From Tetrahymena thermophila SB210 (lineage: Eukaryota; Ciliophora; Oligohymenophorea; Hymenostomatida; Tetrahymenidae): DNA of 64,000 bases. Below are positions 37,767 through 51,312 of this stretch, piece by piece. The stretch's first letter is position 1. Each line of letters opens with the position of its first letter. The notes beneath the pieces were generated by a model. It ran no database searches, was not told the DNA's origin, and saw only the letters and a program-made list of their open reading frames with translations. The stretch is taken from contig NW_002476418.1 of NCBI RefSeq assembly GCF_000189635.1, positions 992,001-1,056,000 on the forward strand, written 5' to 3'. Position numbers and translations under genes: made by a program.

Positions 37767-38138
37767 CTCTATCTATCTAGCTTATTTTAATTATCTAAAT
37801 ATTTTTTTATATACTTTTTACTCTTTCTAAATTTAATATCTGAAATAATTTCAACAATTTTACTCTATACTCAAAAGTAATTAGTAAATAAATAGATGCT
37901 CTATTAAAACTTTTAATATTTATTTTTAAAATGAAATTAGAAGTTTAAATCTAAAAATTAATTAATTAAAATAACTATTTTGCATTCACATATTAAAATT
38001 AATATAAAAAGGTTTAAAAATATTTTATAAACTCATAAAATATCTAAAATATATATAATATATAATATTTATGGAAACAATCTATCTCTTTATCTGCCTG
38101 TTAATTTGTTTCAAATTAAATTAATTATTTTATATTAA
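37142..38138. other. convergent intergenic region with a TCTA microsatellite
   Basis: 3' flanks of the second LRR gene (plus) and protease C (minus). The first 300 nt are homologous to the 3' flank of the first LRR gene. A (CTAT)n microsatellite lies at 37717-37779. Nothing else is recognised. Confidence 0.6.
37717..37779. repeat. (CTAT)n tetranucleotide microsatellite
   Basis: About fifteen consecutive CTAT units with one CTCT interruption near the right end. It is the longest perfect simple repeat in the non-coding part of the window. Confidence 0.97.
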
Positions 38139-39137
38139 TCAAGATAAAACTTAAATAACACTTGTTAAAACTCCACAATTGTTATTAGCTGACAATCTCA
38201 TGTAACCCTTTTCACCCCAGCCTGTTCCCCAATGATTTCTGATAATATAATTACCTTGGGTATCATAGCCAACAGCGATTACAGCATGATTAAGCTGTAT
38301 ATTGCTATTGCAACCATTAAAGATACCACCGCTGTAAGAGCTCCAAGTAGATGCATCTACAGTTACAGAAATAGGTCCTTGAGAAATGGCAGCTTTAACA
38401 TCAGAAGCGTTTGGGTTGATAAACTTGAATGATTGAGGGAAGTACTTTGATAAGTTTGAGGTATTTTTGCATGTTGTCTGATATCCTACATATGGATATG
38501 AACTTCCTTGAACAATACCATATTTTATTGCATACTTAAAATATTCTTACTACCATGCTCCGTCACACCCATAAGTATCAAAGCCTGCTTATCTGGCACA
38601 ATCAAGAAGCTGTTACTCAGAGAACTTTAAAAGCTATTTGCTTTTAAGGTAGTAAAAAGATTCAAGAACTCCAGCAGTACCAAATGCAGCACAAGAACCG
38701 CATTAACCTTAATTTTAAATAGGATTTAGTGCACCAGAATTTCTCCAATCAACAGAGGTAGGGTAATTGACAGCTTTTCTAAGATTTCCATTTGGTTCTT
38801 GTTCTTTCTGAATATCAGCATCTGATCTTGAGATGTGCTTGTTTAATATTCTTTAGACAAACTCTTCTTAGGAATAATCAGAGAACTAATTTAAAGAAAC
38901 GGTGTAAGTTGCTTCTGTATTTTTTTCATGAGTTTTTAGCTTTTGTAGATTCTCAAAGAAAACAAGTTATCTGTATGTTTCCTCATCTTCGTTTAAAAAG
39001 ACTCTTCTATAGCTGCTTCTCCATTTGTTGTAAGTCTTTAAGTCTGAAATAGTTAATTATTCTGCCAAATTAGTTTAGCATTGAATTTAAGAAATCAAAG
39101 CTGCAAGAGCTATCACAATCAAAGATATTTTTACCAT
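38139..39137 (-). CDS. papain-family cysteine protease C (Trp-less active-site subfamily)
   Basis: Intronless, 332 residues, ATG at 39135-39137 and TGA at 38139-38141. The signal peptide (VKISLIVIALAALISQIQC) is followed by a propeptide with [15 protein letters not shown] and SLNQFSDYSQEEF. The mature part begins near SVDWRNSGALNP. The nucleophile is Cys149 in [13 protein letters not shown], His284 lies in [14 protein letters not shown] and Asn301 in IIRNHWGTGWG, so the Gln, Cys, His and Asn set is complete. Two positions are unusual for C1A. The residue after the nucleophile is Ala instead of Trp, and the residue after the catalytic Asn is His instead of Ser. GCNGG is replaced by GCDGAW. It groups with D, E and F. 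Confidence 0.93.
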
Positions 39138-41742
39138 TTTTTAATTATTTTAATGTTATTTATTTATTTATTTTTTAAATTATATTAATTTTTGTAAATT
39201 AATTTCCTATATTTCAGTAAGCAAAAATTAAGGTAAATAGATATATAGATAATAGAATTTTATTTTAGATATTTAAATATAAAGTTTCTAAATTAGAAAT
39301 AATAAATGAATGAAATTATTGTTAATATATTTTACTAGTAAGTTTACATACAGACAATACACATTAGGATTTTATACAAATAATAATCGAAAATAGTAAA
39401 AGTAGATAATTTTTAATCAATCAATATTTATACTTTTAATTAGTATTTTTATATTTGATTTTGTTGATATTAAAAAGTGGTCAAATACTAGAAATATACA
39501 ATTCTTTTTATATCAAAATTTTTCTCAAGCCAAATCACAAATGATGTAACAGATATTAAATGGATGATTAATAAACAATAATTACGCCTAAGTTGCAATG
39601 CTGATAAAAATTGCATCATGAAATAATTCAATTCATTTTACAATTTTCTTAAATATTATTCAAAATATCTTTAAAATAATTTGATATTAAATTTAAACTA
39701 AAGAGAGTGAGAGAGAAGCATAAATATAAGTAAGATATTATTCATCTACAAGTTTATTTTATGATTTAAAATTAATTCCTATTTTTAGATTTCATTTTAG
39801 TTTCTATGTTTAATCTATTTAAAGTTACATGCTTTAATTATAAGCTCACTAACTAACTAACTATTTTATCACTTTAATTAAACTAGTATTTTACATTTCC
39901 AAATTGAATTTTTCTCAATTAATTAATATTAAGTAACCAAATAATAAAAACCATAATTGATAATTTAAACAATTTCATAAATTAGCTATCTATATTATTA
40001 GCGTTAAGACCAATAATTATTGATATAAAGGAAATAAATTAGTTATTTATTTCTAGTATTATTACTTTTTATTAACGATAGATAGATGAGGTTTTTATAC
40101 CTATTATAAATAAAAAAAGTGTGTAAGTTTTTTGCAAAAGTTGAAATATATATTGCGATGTTTGTTTTACTGAAAATCTTTTTGATTTCTGAATTTTTAT
40201 ACTAGTTTTTATTTTAGTTAGATTACTCTAACCAGATAAAAATAAATGTTAAAAGTTGAAATATTTATTTATTGTAACTAGAATAAAATTTATAGCAAAA
40301 TAACTCAAAATTTTTGCATTTTTTAACATAAATCAAGGCTTAATAAATTCATTAATTTTTATTTATTTGGATTGATATTTTGAAGGTGGTAAGATTATTT
40401 AATTAAAATACGTTTCCAAAATTAAATTGTATTTAAAATTATTAGAAATACAATATTAAATTTATAAATAAATAATATTAGGTTTAAAACTACATGAATT
40501 CGAAATTATTGTGTGATTAAAAGTTTGATAAAAATAAAAAAATTAATTTTTAAAATAATTACACCACAAACACACATTATTTATACGTATCAATTATAAA
40601 AATCATACTTTTATTTTGAAAAGTATAAAACTAAATTCATTAATATCTAAGTAAGTAAAAACAAATATTGTGAGGATTTTAGAGATAAAACTAGTCAATA
40701 AACTACCACAACAATATTTCCTAGTTTAATACTATATGATTGCTATTAAAAAAAGAAATGTTCTTCTATCATAATTTAACAAAATCTTTAAAATAATGCT
40801 TTTTAATCTTTTAATAACTTTTTTAAATTGTAGGTGTTTTTTTGAAAATCAAATTTTGAAATATTCATCAAAAGCAATTTCTTCTGATTATCATTTTTTT
40901 AATATTTGTTTTAATTTATCATGTTATATGATAAGCTAATTAATTTTAAAAAATATTTTATGAATATTAAATTTTGTTTTGCAAAAAAATGCAAGAGTTA
41001 AATTTAGATTTTATAATCATAAATAATTTTTGTAAGAAACTAAAATTTAATTCAAAACCTTACACCTTATAATTGTAATGCATAAAAATTTATTTCATTA
41101 ACATAATTCTTTTTAATTAGCATTACTCTATACCGTATGCATAAAGCAAACAAAAAATGAGCAAATTAATAATTTTTAATTTAAAGAAATAATAACAATT
41201 TGAGGGCGGTTGTAAAATGAGGGTTGGTTCTTTTAGTGAATGAGGATTTATAGTATATTAATAATAATAAGGTAAACTATTTATTTTAAATGAAAATTCT
41301 ATGTTAATTTTTGTTATTTTTGCTAGAAATACTAAAATAAATTATATATGGTAAAATTGTGATGACGAAGCTTTGATTTATGATAATCTTAATCTGAAGT
41401 CTATAGACTCCATTAAAAATAATTCACTCATTGGACACTTACTTGATATTTAGATTTATCTTTTTCATACTGAAAAAACAATTAATATAAATAATTATTT
41501 CCTTCTTTCATATAAACTCTTTTTCTTAACATTCTATTTTAATTAAAATAATTTATTTTAAAAACATAACTTCATTTTTGATTTTTATAACATTTTAAAA
41601 AAAGCTTTAACTAAAAAAATCAAAAAAGTTAATAAAAAACTCAATACACTACTTGAAAGAAACGCATATTTATAGATACTAGAAATTTTTAATATAAATT
41701 ATAAAAAAAATTTATTAATGAAATATTATTTCACTAGTTTAT
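39138..41742. other. spacer between proteases C and D
   Basis: About 2.6 kb of AT-rich sequence. The right end, about 41190-41742, is homologous to the 3' flank of protease F (50745-51312): both contain a GAGGGCGG- or GGGGCG-like patch, GGTAAACTATTTATTTTAAA or GATAAACTATTTATTTTAAA, and TGCTAGAAATA. No gene was recognised in the rest. Confidence 0.6.
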
Positions 41743-42726
41743 TCAAGATACAACTTAAATAGCACTTCTTAAGACTCCACAATCATTTTATGCTGAAACT
41801 GTTATGTAGCCTTTATCACCCCAGTATGGTCCCCAAGAATTTTTAATGATATAGTTACCTTGAGCATCATAACCAACAGCAATAACAGCATGATTAAGTT
41901 AAGGATTTCTAGAGCATCTATTGAAAATACCTCCTTAATAACTTCTCCAATTAGATGCATCGACAGTTACTGAAATAGGTCCTTGAGAAATAGCACTTTT
42001 AATATCAGGTATATTACTCCTAATAAACTTGAAAGACTGTGGGAAGTACTTAGGTAAGTTAGAAGTATTTTTACATGCTGTTTAATATCCTACATAAGGA
42101 TAAGAAGCTGCTGAAACTATACCATACTTAATAGCATACTTAAAATAATCTTACTAAAATGCACCATTACATCCATGAGTATCAAAACCTGCTTATCTAG
42201 CACAATCAAGAAGTTACTGTTCAGAAAATTTAACCATGTAATTGTACCTAAGATAGTGAAAAGACTCAAGTACTCCAGCTGTACCAAAAGCAGAGCAAGA
42301 ACCGCACCAGCCTTAATCCTAAACAGGACTTAAAGCACCAGTATTTCTCCAATCTACTGAGTCAGGGTAACTGACAGCCTTTCTGAGATTTTCCTTTGGT
42401 TATTACTCTTCTTAAATATCAGGTTAAAATCTTTAAATATGCTTATTCAAAATTATTTGTTCGAATTCTTCATCAGAATAGTCAGAAAACTTATTTAAAG
42501 ACACAGTATAAGTAGCCTCAGTGTTATTTTAGTGAGCCTTGATTTAGTTAAGATTTTCAAAGAAAATAAGTTATCTATAAGTTTCCTCTTCTTAGTTTAA
42601 AAAGACTCTTTTATTTTTGCTTCTCCATTTATTGTAAGCCTAAAAATCTGATTCGACCTCCTCATTTTAACATTTAATTTAAGAAATCAAAGCAAGAGCA
42701 ATCAAAACAAGTGAAATTTTATTCAT
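41743..42726 (-). CDS. papain-family cysteine protease D (Trp-less active-site subfamily)
   Basis: Intronless, 327 residues, ATG at 42724-42726, TGA at 41743-41745. The signal peptide is [19 protein letters not shown]. The propeptide has [20 protein letters not shown] and [12 protein letters not shown]. The mature domain has [17 protein letters not shown] with nucleophile Cys144, [25 protein letters not shown], and [15 protein letters not shown]. The residue after the nucleophile is Ser rather than Trp, while a Trp appears four residues before the Cys. The Gln, Cys, His and Asn set is complete. It has the same length as E and a highly similar sequence and upstream region, so D and E are duplicates. 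Confidence 0.94.
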
Positions 42727-45700
42727 TTTTATTGATCTTTTTTACTAAATGTATTGTTTTATTTTTTGTTTTTATTATTTATTATAAATTTTGAAAATAC
42801 TTTTTAATATTTAAACTAAAATAAATAAATGAAATAGTTTAGATAGATTTTATTAGTTTTTTATCAGTTCTAAAATTTACAGTGATAGATTATTATAAAT
42901 ATAGTAAATATAAATAAATAATCAAAAATATATTTGATCAGAAAATAAAAAGGTATTTTAAGAAATTTATCTCATATGCATCTAATAAAATATAACATTC
43001 TAATTATGCTAAGTTTTAGGAATTATCATAACTTGATCAAAGCAAAAAAAATTTTTAAAGAAAAAAAAAATATTTTACAGTTTTTAAATTAATCATTTTT
43101 AAATCCTAAAAATATGTTAATAAATATTGCTTATTTATTTATAATATAATTCATTTAAAATATATAAAGTATTTAATTTTAAATAATCAATAAAAAAAAG
43201 AAGTTTTTAAATCTTAAGAAATTAATAATTTTTAATTATATTGAAATAAAATTAATGGATGGATAATTAATTTTTTAATCATAATACTCCTTATCTGTCA
43301 AAATAAAACACAGAAATATTTAAAATCTTAAATTTAAAAAATAATTTCTATTTTTTTTTTATATAAATTTAAGGTGAATGTCATGAAGTAAGTACATTTG
43401 ATAGTAGAGAATATTAAATAATTGATTTAATAGAGGAATGCTTAGTATGATAATTCATTTTAGTACTAGTTTTAATTCAAAGTGGTTTTTATCAACTAGT
43501 ACAAATTGGTATTTATTATGTATTATCCTTAATCAATCAATCAAATTATTGAAATTTTTATTAATTACATCAAACAAACATTCAGTTGAATTTTGGTTTA
43601 GATAAATTCAAATTTAATCGTTTTAATAAATGAAATATAAGTATAGATTTATTTATAAATTTAAATACTAAAAATCTCTTAATAAAGACCATAAAATATT
43701 TATTTTAAATATGATTTAAGTGTAAATAAATAATTTTGATAAAAGATATGAGTTTGCTGATTGATGAAAATATTAATTTATTTAGTTGATAAATAAATAG
43801 TATGTATGATTACTAATATTCTACTAGTTTTAATAAAGATTAGTTATCAACTAGAACACAATTATTTATATTATTTACTTACATTAATCAACCAATCAAA
43901 CTTTTGAATATTTATGTGATTTCCTAAACAAACATTCAGTTGAATTTTCCTTTTTACAATTGAAAAATAATAGTTCTATAAAATTAAAAATTAATTAAAG
44001 TGTGGTTTTATTTATATAATATTATATAATTAAATAGTAATAATCTCCTAAATAAAAACAATAAAATAATTCTTTTAAATTTACTTTAAATATGTAAATA
44101 ATTTTGATAAAAGTTATGAACTAGTTGATTCGTAGCTAACATAAATAATAAATTCTGAAAAAGTTAGTTTTAATAAAAATACAAAAATAAATCTAGTTAT
44201 TATAAAAATTAATTAAATTTTAAAGAATTAATTTGAAAATTCTTTAAGATTTTAACAAAACAACATTTTTCAGTGTTAAAAGCTAAATTTAGAATAAAAT
44301 ATTTCAAATTACACTAAAGTTTAAATACCAATTAATATTTGATAATTATTTGTCACTAATATATTATCTTTATTTTTTAAGTCATTTAAGTTAAAATATT
44401 TTAAAATTTTTTAATTTTAAAAAAATTAATTTGAAAGTTTTGTGTAAGTATTATTTTTTTTACTTTGTATTTAGAATAAATATCACTTAAAAATTGTGAA
44501 CATTTAACAAAATTACTTATATTCTTTTTATGATATTAAAGTGTATCCATTTATCTTTTTGACTTTTATTGCTATATATAGTTAAAATTTTTAAATTATA
44601 GATGACAATTTGAGATTTAATGAAGTGTTTGAATGTTTATTAATAAATCATTCATAATAATACAAAAAATAAATATGTGAAAATAATTATTTTTATTATT
44701 TTTAACAACAAAATTGATTAGAAAATGTAACACGTTTAAAATAATTAGAATGCACAAATTAATTCGTAATCTTATCTTGAATGGATTATATTTCTAAAGT
44801 ACTACAAACTTGATGAATTAATTGTAAAAAAATAATAATAAATATGTAATAAAACAGTAATAAATAAAAATTAATGAGAGTAAATAACCAAAAAATTATA
44901 TACAAATCAAAGTAATTTAAAATGAAAATATAATAACCTATTTAAAGATTTAGTTTTCTTTTTTGATAATTATTTTTATATAAATTTGAATTGAAACTAA
45001 TAGCAATGTTTCAAACAAAAAAATAATTTCCATATTTTTATTAACATTTAATTTTTAGAATTCAATGATATTTTTTGTTGTAATCTCTTACTTGTTTAAT
45101 GAATTATTTCAAAATATTAAAAGGAAACAGTTAAATTTTATCTCATTTTAAGCAAATATGGTAAGCCACCAACTCATTCCCACCAAAACCTTTAAAATTT
45201 GTTTAATAAAGGTTAATGAGTATTTTAATTAAAAATATACTATAAAATAAAAAAAATTATTTATAGTATATGACTAATTTAATATTTAATTGATAAAAAA
45301 TATTTAAACAAGTATCAAATCAGTATTTCAAATAAATTAAATTTAGTAACTTTTTTGTCTTCTACCTATTTCATTAAGTATTTTATAGATATTAATAAAA
45401 ACTTTATTAGAATCAATAATTTGTTTTTAGTTGATTTTCTTTTTAAGAGTAGATTCATTTTAAGATAATTAAGTCTTAGATAATCCTTCTTTCCTTTGAT
45501 TAATTAATTATAAAGTGTCATAATTATCAATTTTTAGATAAAAATAATGCTTTTATGCTCTTAATTGATTCTAACTTTGATTTATTTTTTAGATATTTAA
45601 GGATTTATTTAATACCATTTTACCAATAATAAAATAATAAAAAATTTTAATGATTTATCATACTATTAATATAATACTTAATTAATTATTATGATAAATA

Positions 45701-45926
45701 AAAAACCATTTAACATATAAAGTATTTAACATGTTTTTGACTTAAAATAAATTTATTATTTAAATAATTTTAATTTCATTATGTAACTTAAATCAAAAAA
45801 TTAAAAAAAGTTCATAAAAATTCAATACAATACATGAAATGTCACATATATTTATTTATATATGCTAAAAAATTTTTTTAAAAATTATAAAAAAACTTAC
45901 TTCTAATTATTATTTCAATAGCTTAT
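42727..45926. other. spacer between D and E, part of the duplicated intergenic unit
   Basis: AT-rich. The first 150 nt upstream of D match the same region upstream of E and F nearly base for base (ATTTATTATAAATTTTGAAAATAC...). The inverted repeats at 43463-43502 and 43822-43857 and a block at about 44280-45170 recur in the E-F and F-G spacers. No gene was recognised. Confidence 0.7.
43463..43502. repeat. inverted repeat GTACTAGTT / AACTAGTAC (D-E spacer, copy 1)
   Basis: Perfect 9-bp arms at 43463-43471 and 43494-43502 with a 22-nt loop. A diverged second pair lies at 43821-43857. The same structure occurs at the matching place in the E-F spacer and, in weaker form, the F-G spacer. Confidence 0.85.
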
Positions 45927-46910
45927 TCAGGATACAACTTAAATAGCACTTCTTAAGATTCCACAATCGTTTTATGCTGAAACTGTTATGTAACCTTTAT
46001 CACCCCAGTATGGTCCCCAAGAATTTTTAATGATATAGTTACCTTGAGCATCATAACCAACAGCAATAACAGCATGATTAAGTTCAGGATATCTAGAGCA
46101 TCCATTGAAAATACCACCTCTATAATATCTCCAATTAGATGCATCAATAGTTACTGAAATAGGTCCTTGAGAAATAGCACTTTTAATATCAGGCACATTG
46201 CGGTTAATAAACTTGAAAGACTATGGGAAGTACTTAGGTAAATTAGAAGTATCTTTACATCTTGTTTAATATCCTACATAAGGATAAGAATTTGCTGAAA
46301 CTATACCATGCTTAATAGCATACTTAAAATATTCTTACTACCATGTACCATCACAGCCATCAGCATCAAAACCTGCTTACCTAGCACAATCAAGAAGTTA
46401 CTGTTCAGAAAATTTAACTAAGTTATTAAACCTAATAAAGTGAAAAGACTCAAGTACACCAGCTGTACCAAAAGCAGCACAAGAACCACACTAACCTTAA
46501 TTCTAAACAGGAGTTAATGCGCCAGTATTTCTCCAATCTACTGAATCAGGGTAATTGACAGTCTTTCTCAGATTTCCCTTTGGTGGTTACTCTTCTTAAA
46601 TATCAGGTTATAATCTTTAAATACGCTTGTTCAAGATTACTTCTTAAAATTCTTCATCAGAATAATCAGAAAACTAATTTAATGACACAGTATAAGTAGC
46701 CTCAGTGTCGTTTTAGTGAGCCTTGATTTAGTTAAGATTTTCAAAGAAAACAAGTTATCTATAAGTTTCCTCTTCTTAGTTTAAAAAGACTCTTCTGTTA
46801 TTAGTTCTCCATTTATTATAAGCCTAAAAATCTGATTCAACCTCCTCATTTTAGCATTGGATTTAAGAAATCAAAGCAAGAGCTATCAAAACAAATGATA
46901 TTTTATTCAT
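45927..46910 (-). CDS. papain-family cysteine protease E (Trp-less active-site subfamily)
   Basis: Intronless, 327 residues, ATG at 46908-46910, TGA at 45927-45929. The signal peptide is [19 protein letters not shown]. The propeptide has [20 protein letters not shown] and [12 protein letters not shown]. The active-site segment is [17 protein letters not shown] with Cys144, then [25 protein letters not shown] with the catalytic His and [11 protein letters not shown] with the catalytic Asn. Ala replaces the usual Trp after the nucleophile. It is very close to D and F. The 3' ends of D and E (IQVVS then TGA) are the same. Confidence 0.94.
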
Positions 46911-47594
46911 TTTTATTGATCTTTTTTATGAAATGTATTCTTTTATTTTTTATTTTTATTATTTATTATAAATTTTGAAAATACTTTTTAATATTTAAAC
47001 TAAAATAAAAAATGAAATATGTCAACTAAATTTTATTTGTTTGTTATCTTCTCTAAAACGTACAGTGATAGATTATTATATAAAGTAGTAAATTTTGATA
47101 AATAATCGAAAATATATTTGATCAGAAAATAAAAAGGTATTTTAAGATTTATATCCTATTCATCTAATAAAATCTAATACTCTAATTATACTAAATTTTT
47201 GTAATTAATTATCATTATTTGATTAAAGCAAACAAATTCATTTTTAAAGAAAAAAAAATATTTTAGAGTTTTTATATTTAGAATTTTTAATTCTTAAAAA
47301 ATAATTAATTAAATATTATTTATTTATTCTAATTTTATTCATTAAAAAAATATAAATTATTTAATCTTAAAAATCAATAGTTTTTAATTATAATCAATAT
47401 AATTTAATGGATTATTCATTTTTTAATCAGAATACTCTTTAGTTATCAAAATAAAATACAGAAATGTTTAAAATCTTAAATTGTTAAAATAATTTATTAT
47501 TTAACAAGGAAAATATGATGGAGTACATTTGATAGTTTGAAAATGTAAAATAATTGATTTAGTAGATAAATCATTAGTATGATAAATCATTTTT

Positions 47595-47634
47595 GTACTA
47601 GTTTTAAATAAGAGTGCTTTTTATCAACTAGTAC
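47595..47634. repeat. inverted repeat GTACTAGTT / AACTAGTAC (E-F spacer, copy 2)
   Basis: Perfect 9-bp arms at 47595-47603 and 47626-47634 with a 22-nt loop, the same arms and loop length as in the D-E spacer. A second, less perfect pair is at 47960-47968 and 47988-47996. Confidence 0.85.
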
Positions 47635-49045
47635 AAACTTATATTTATTTATATTTAAACATTAATAAATTAGTCAAATTATTGAATGAATATTTAATTA
47701 ATTACATAAAAAAGCAAACATTCAATGTAATTTTCATTTATATAATCTCAAATTTTATGATTTTAACAATTAAATATTATGTTAGATTTATTGATTAATT
47801 TAAATACTTTAAAATTTTTTATGAAATTCATAAGACATTTATTTTAAATTTGTTTTAAAAGTATTAATAATTTTGATAAAATTATGAGTTTTTTATCCTT
47901 AAAAATATTAAATTATTGATTTAGGAGATAAATGCTTAGTATGTATGGTTACTAATTTTGTACTAGTTTTAAATAAGAATAATTATCAGCTAGAACATAA
48001 TTATTTATAAAATTTACTTACATTAATCAACTAATCAAACTATTGTAATTTTTATGTGATTTCCTAAACAAGCACTCAGTTGAATTTTCTTTCCCTTTTT
48101 TAAATTCAAAAATGATAGTTTTATAAAATTTAAACTTATAGAGTAGATTTATTTATATATTATTTTATATATAAAGAGTAAAAATAAAGGAAAATAATAA
48201 TTATTTATTTTAAATTTAGTTTAAATATGCAAATTAATTTGGTAAATGTTATGAAGCAGTTGATTTGTAACTTACATTTATCTGATAAATTACTATATAA
48301 AATCTTCAAAAAATTTATTTTAATAAAAATTCAAAAATAAATCCAGTTAAAATAAAAATTAATTTGAAACTCTGTAAGATTCATATTCAATAAAATTTTC
48401 ACTGCTAAAAGCTAAATTTAGAATAATATGTTTCAAATAACTCTATAGTTTTAATACCAATTAGCATTATATAATTATTTATAATTAATATCTTATCTTG
48501 TATTAAGAAGTCAATTAAGTTAAAAAACTTCAGAATTTTTTAAATTTTAAAAAAGCAATTTTAAAAGTTTTCTGTAAATTATTTTTTTCCTTAAAATATA
48601 AGACTGTCTAATTAAATATAAGAAATAAGTTACTATTAAAAACTGATCAATTGTTAAAAATATGTTAAGTGCCAATAAGATTCTTAATTTATATTTTGAA
48701 TATTACTATTTATTTTTAGAACTCAAATAAAAAACATAAAACAAACTCTAAAAAAATAAATATTTTTAAAAGATGCTAATGATAAATAAAATATTATTTG
48801 AAACACTTTGAATCATTTACATTTTTATTTTAAATATTTATTAAAAATAGATTGAGATAATTTTTTATTTTTACAATTTCATTTATAAAAAATATTTTTA
48901 GCTATAAATTGTTTTTAAAATGATAAAGTCAATAAAGAAGAAATATTTTTTAAGCTCTATGTAAATCAGATCTGTGTCATTTAAAATTAGGAATTGCTTG
49001 ATCAATTTTTTATTCAATATAATTATTATAAGCTAAGTATTTTTA

Positions 49046-49282
49046 ATGGGCTATTTTATATCATATTTTAATAGTATCATTTACATAATTAAAAACAACA
49101 GTATAGTTTTATTGATGACTTATTTTCAGGAAAATTCATTTCTCAAATTGATTCGCTTATATTTATTAACACATTTTGTAATTCAGATATTATTTGAGTT
49201 TGGCAATACATTTATTCACATCTTCAAAATACATTTATCACATAGGTCATTAATACATATTTTCGTTATAGAAATTGAGTAA
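49046..49282 (+). other. small open frame conserved between two spacers (copy 1)
   Basis: A hydrophobic frame starts with ATG and MGYFISYFNSIIYIIKNNS, and continues through FVIQILFEFGNTFIHIFKI. The TAA at 49280-49282 would be Gln in this code, so the frame reads on. It is opposite in strand to the proteases. Its counterpart at 54451 has the same frame with a single one-codon length difference over about 85 codons. It could be a real small membrane protein or merely duplicated spacer in which chance openness has persisted. Confidence 0.3.
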
Positions 49283-51312
49283 CATGTTAGAAAAACTTAT
49301 TTTGAGATTGAAATATAATAAAATTCTATTTTAATTATCAATAATTTCAATTTATTAGTTTCTTCTCCTTTTAGTGCTTCCTTATTAGATAAATTAGTCT
49401 TAATTAAGAAAATATAGCTATATCTAATTTATTTTTAATACTGTGTTTCATAAAATTATCATTTAAAATAAAAAAATTTTTATTTTAGAATATATATCAC
49501 TTAAAAATTGTGTACATTTAACAAAATTAGTTATTCATTTTATCATATTAAAGTGTTCAATAAATTTATCCTTTTGGCTTTTATTACTGCTTATCTTAAA
49601 ATTGAAAGCCAATATCATAGATGATGATTTAAAAATTAATGAAACCTTTAATAATAAGTTATGGATAATAATCCAAAAAATAAAAATGTGATAATATCAC
49701 ATTTAATATTGTAAACAAAAAATAGATTAGCCGCTCAAAACATAATAACTAGATTCCAGAAATTAATTAGTAATCTTATCTTAAATGACCTCTATTTTTT
49801 TTGATAATAAACTAGATAATTGATTAATTAATATATTAGTGCCATAATTTGAGTTTTTTAACACAAATAAAATAAAATATTGCCAATTTCTAGTTAATGT
49901 TTTAATTTATTATAATAATTAATTAATTATTATATTAATAATATGACATTATAATTCTAATTAATTAATTACTAAAGTAATTTGTTACTTTCATTATTTG
50001 ATATTAAGGTAGTAATTTAATCCTAAATTCATAAAAATAAATAATGAACTTGGAGATTTATAAAATTGTTTATATTATATAGATCAGTAATTATTGATGA
50101 AAATTAGAGTTAATTAAAATTATTAATACATTCATTTTATACATGTTATGTTTTGAACATGTTTAGTTTTAAAATAAATTTATTATTTAAAAAACTTTTA
50201 AAACTATTTTTTTAAGATTAATTAATTAGATTCATTTTTTATAAATGTAAATATTTCTTTAATGTCAGATATCTTTGGTAGAAATTTTATTTTTATTTCT
50301 ATTGTTTAGAGCTATATGTTTTTTTTTTTAGTTTTAATTATAAAAAATTTAATTTTACACATAAAAATTATTTTTAATTGAAAATTTTAGTTACTAAATT
50401 AAATTTATAAAAAAATGTAAAATATGTTTATATAATATTACTCAAATACAAATTTAAGTTTAATTTTTTAATGTATCTAGTCTACAAAATCTAATTAATT
50501 AATTATGTTATTTAAATCAATATTAACTAAAATTGGATTAGATTAACACCAATTTTTTTATCAGTCAAATAAAAATGATAATGGTACTTTGTTCAAAATT
50601 AATGGTGGACAATAATCAAAACAAAACATATTTTCTTATCCTTTTAACATGTAATAATAAGAATTTTTTATATTTTTAAAATGACTTTAATATTAATTCA
50701 CATCTTTTTTAAAGATCATCAAAGCATTTTTAATAATATTTTTAAGGGGCGTTTTAAAATAAGAGGTTATGGTGTTAATCAATCTGAATTTATATTGTAT
50801 TAATGATGATAAGATAAACTATTTATTTTAAATGAATATTTTATTTAAACTTTTTGTAATTTCTGCTAGAAATATTAAAATTAACTAAATGGGATAAATT
50901 TTTTTGAGGAAGCCTTGATAGATTAAAAGAATCTGAAACATTCCAATCAGAGGTCTATTGTCTCGATTAAAAAATAAATTTTGAAGTAAATCAAAACGCT
51001 TAATAATAGACTGATAATTTAATTCGTGAGATCATTATTTTTTATTACAACTGAACAAAATAATTAATTCTTTTATTCTTTGTATAAATTCTTTTTCTTA
51101 ATATTTTATTTTAATTAAAGCAATTTATTAAAAAGATAACTCTTTACTTTATGTTTTTGATAAGATTTTAAAAATTGATTTAAAAAAAGCAAAAAGTTTA
51201 TAAAAAATTCAATACAATACATGAAAGTCATACATATTTATTTATAAAATAAAAATTTTTAATATAGATTATAAAATAGTTTTGTTTCTGAAATATTATT
51301 TCAATAGTTAAT

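Larger units (their letters stand above)
46911..51312. other. spacer between E and F, duplicated intergenic unit
   Basis: About 4.4 kb, homologous along much of its length to the D-E and F-G spacers. It includes the 5' flank of E, inverted repeats at 47595-47634 and 47960-47996, a small open frame at 49046-49282 with a homologue at 54451-54720, a block at about 49490-49790, and a 3' flank of F like that of D. No established gene. Confidence 0.7.

Noticed and set aside
37717..37779. CRISPR-like or telomeric repeat
   Set aside because: It is a simple (CTAT)n microsatellite without spacers; no GGGGTT telomere repeats occur in the window.
39138..41190. A possible mobile element in the C-D spacer
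   Set aside because: No terminal repeats, target-site duplications or transposase-like frame were found.
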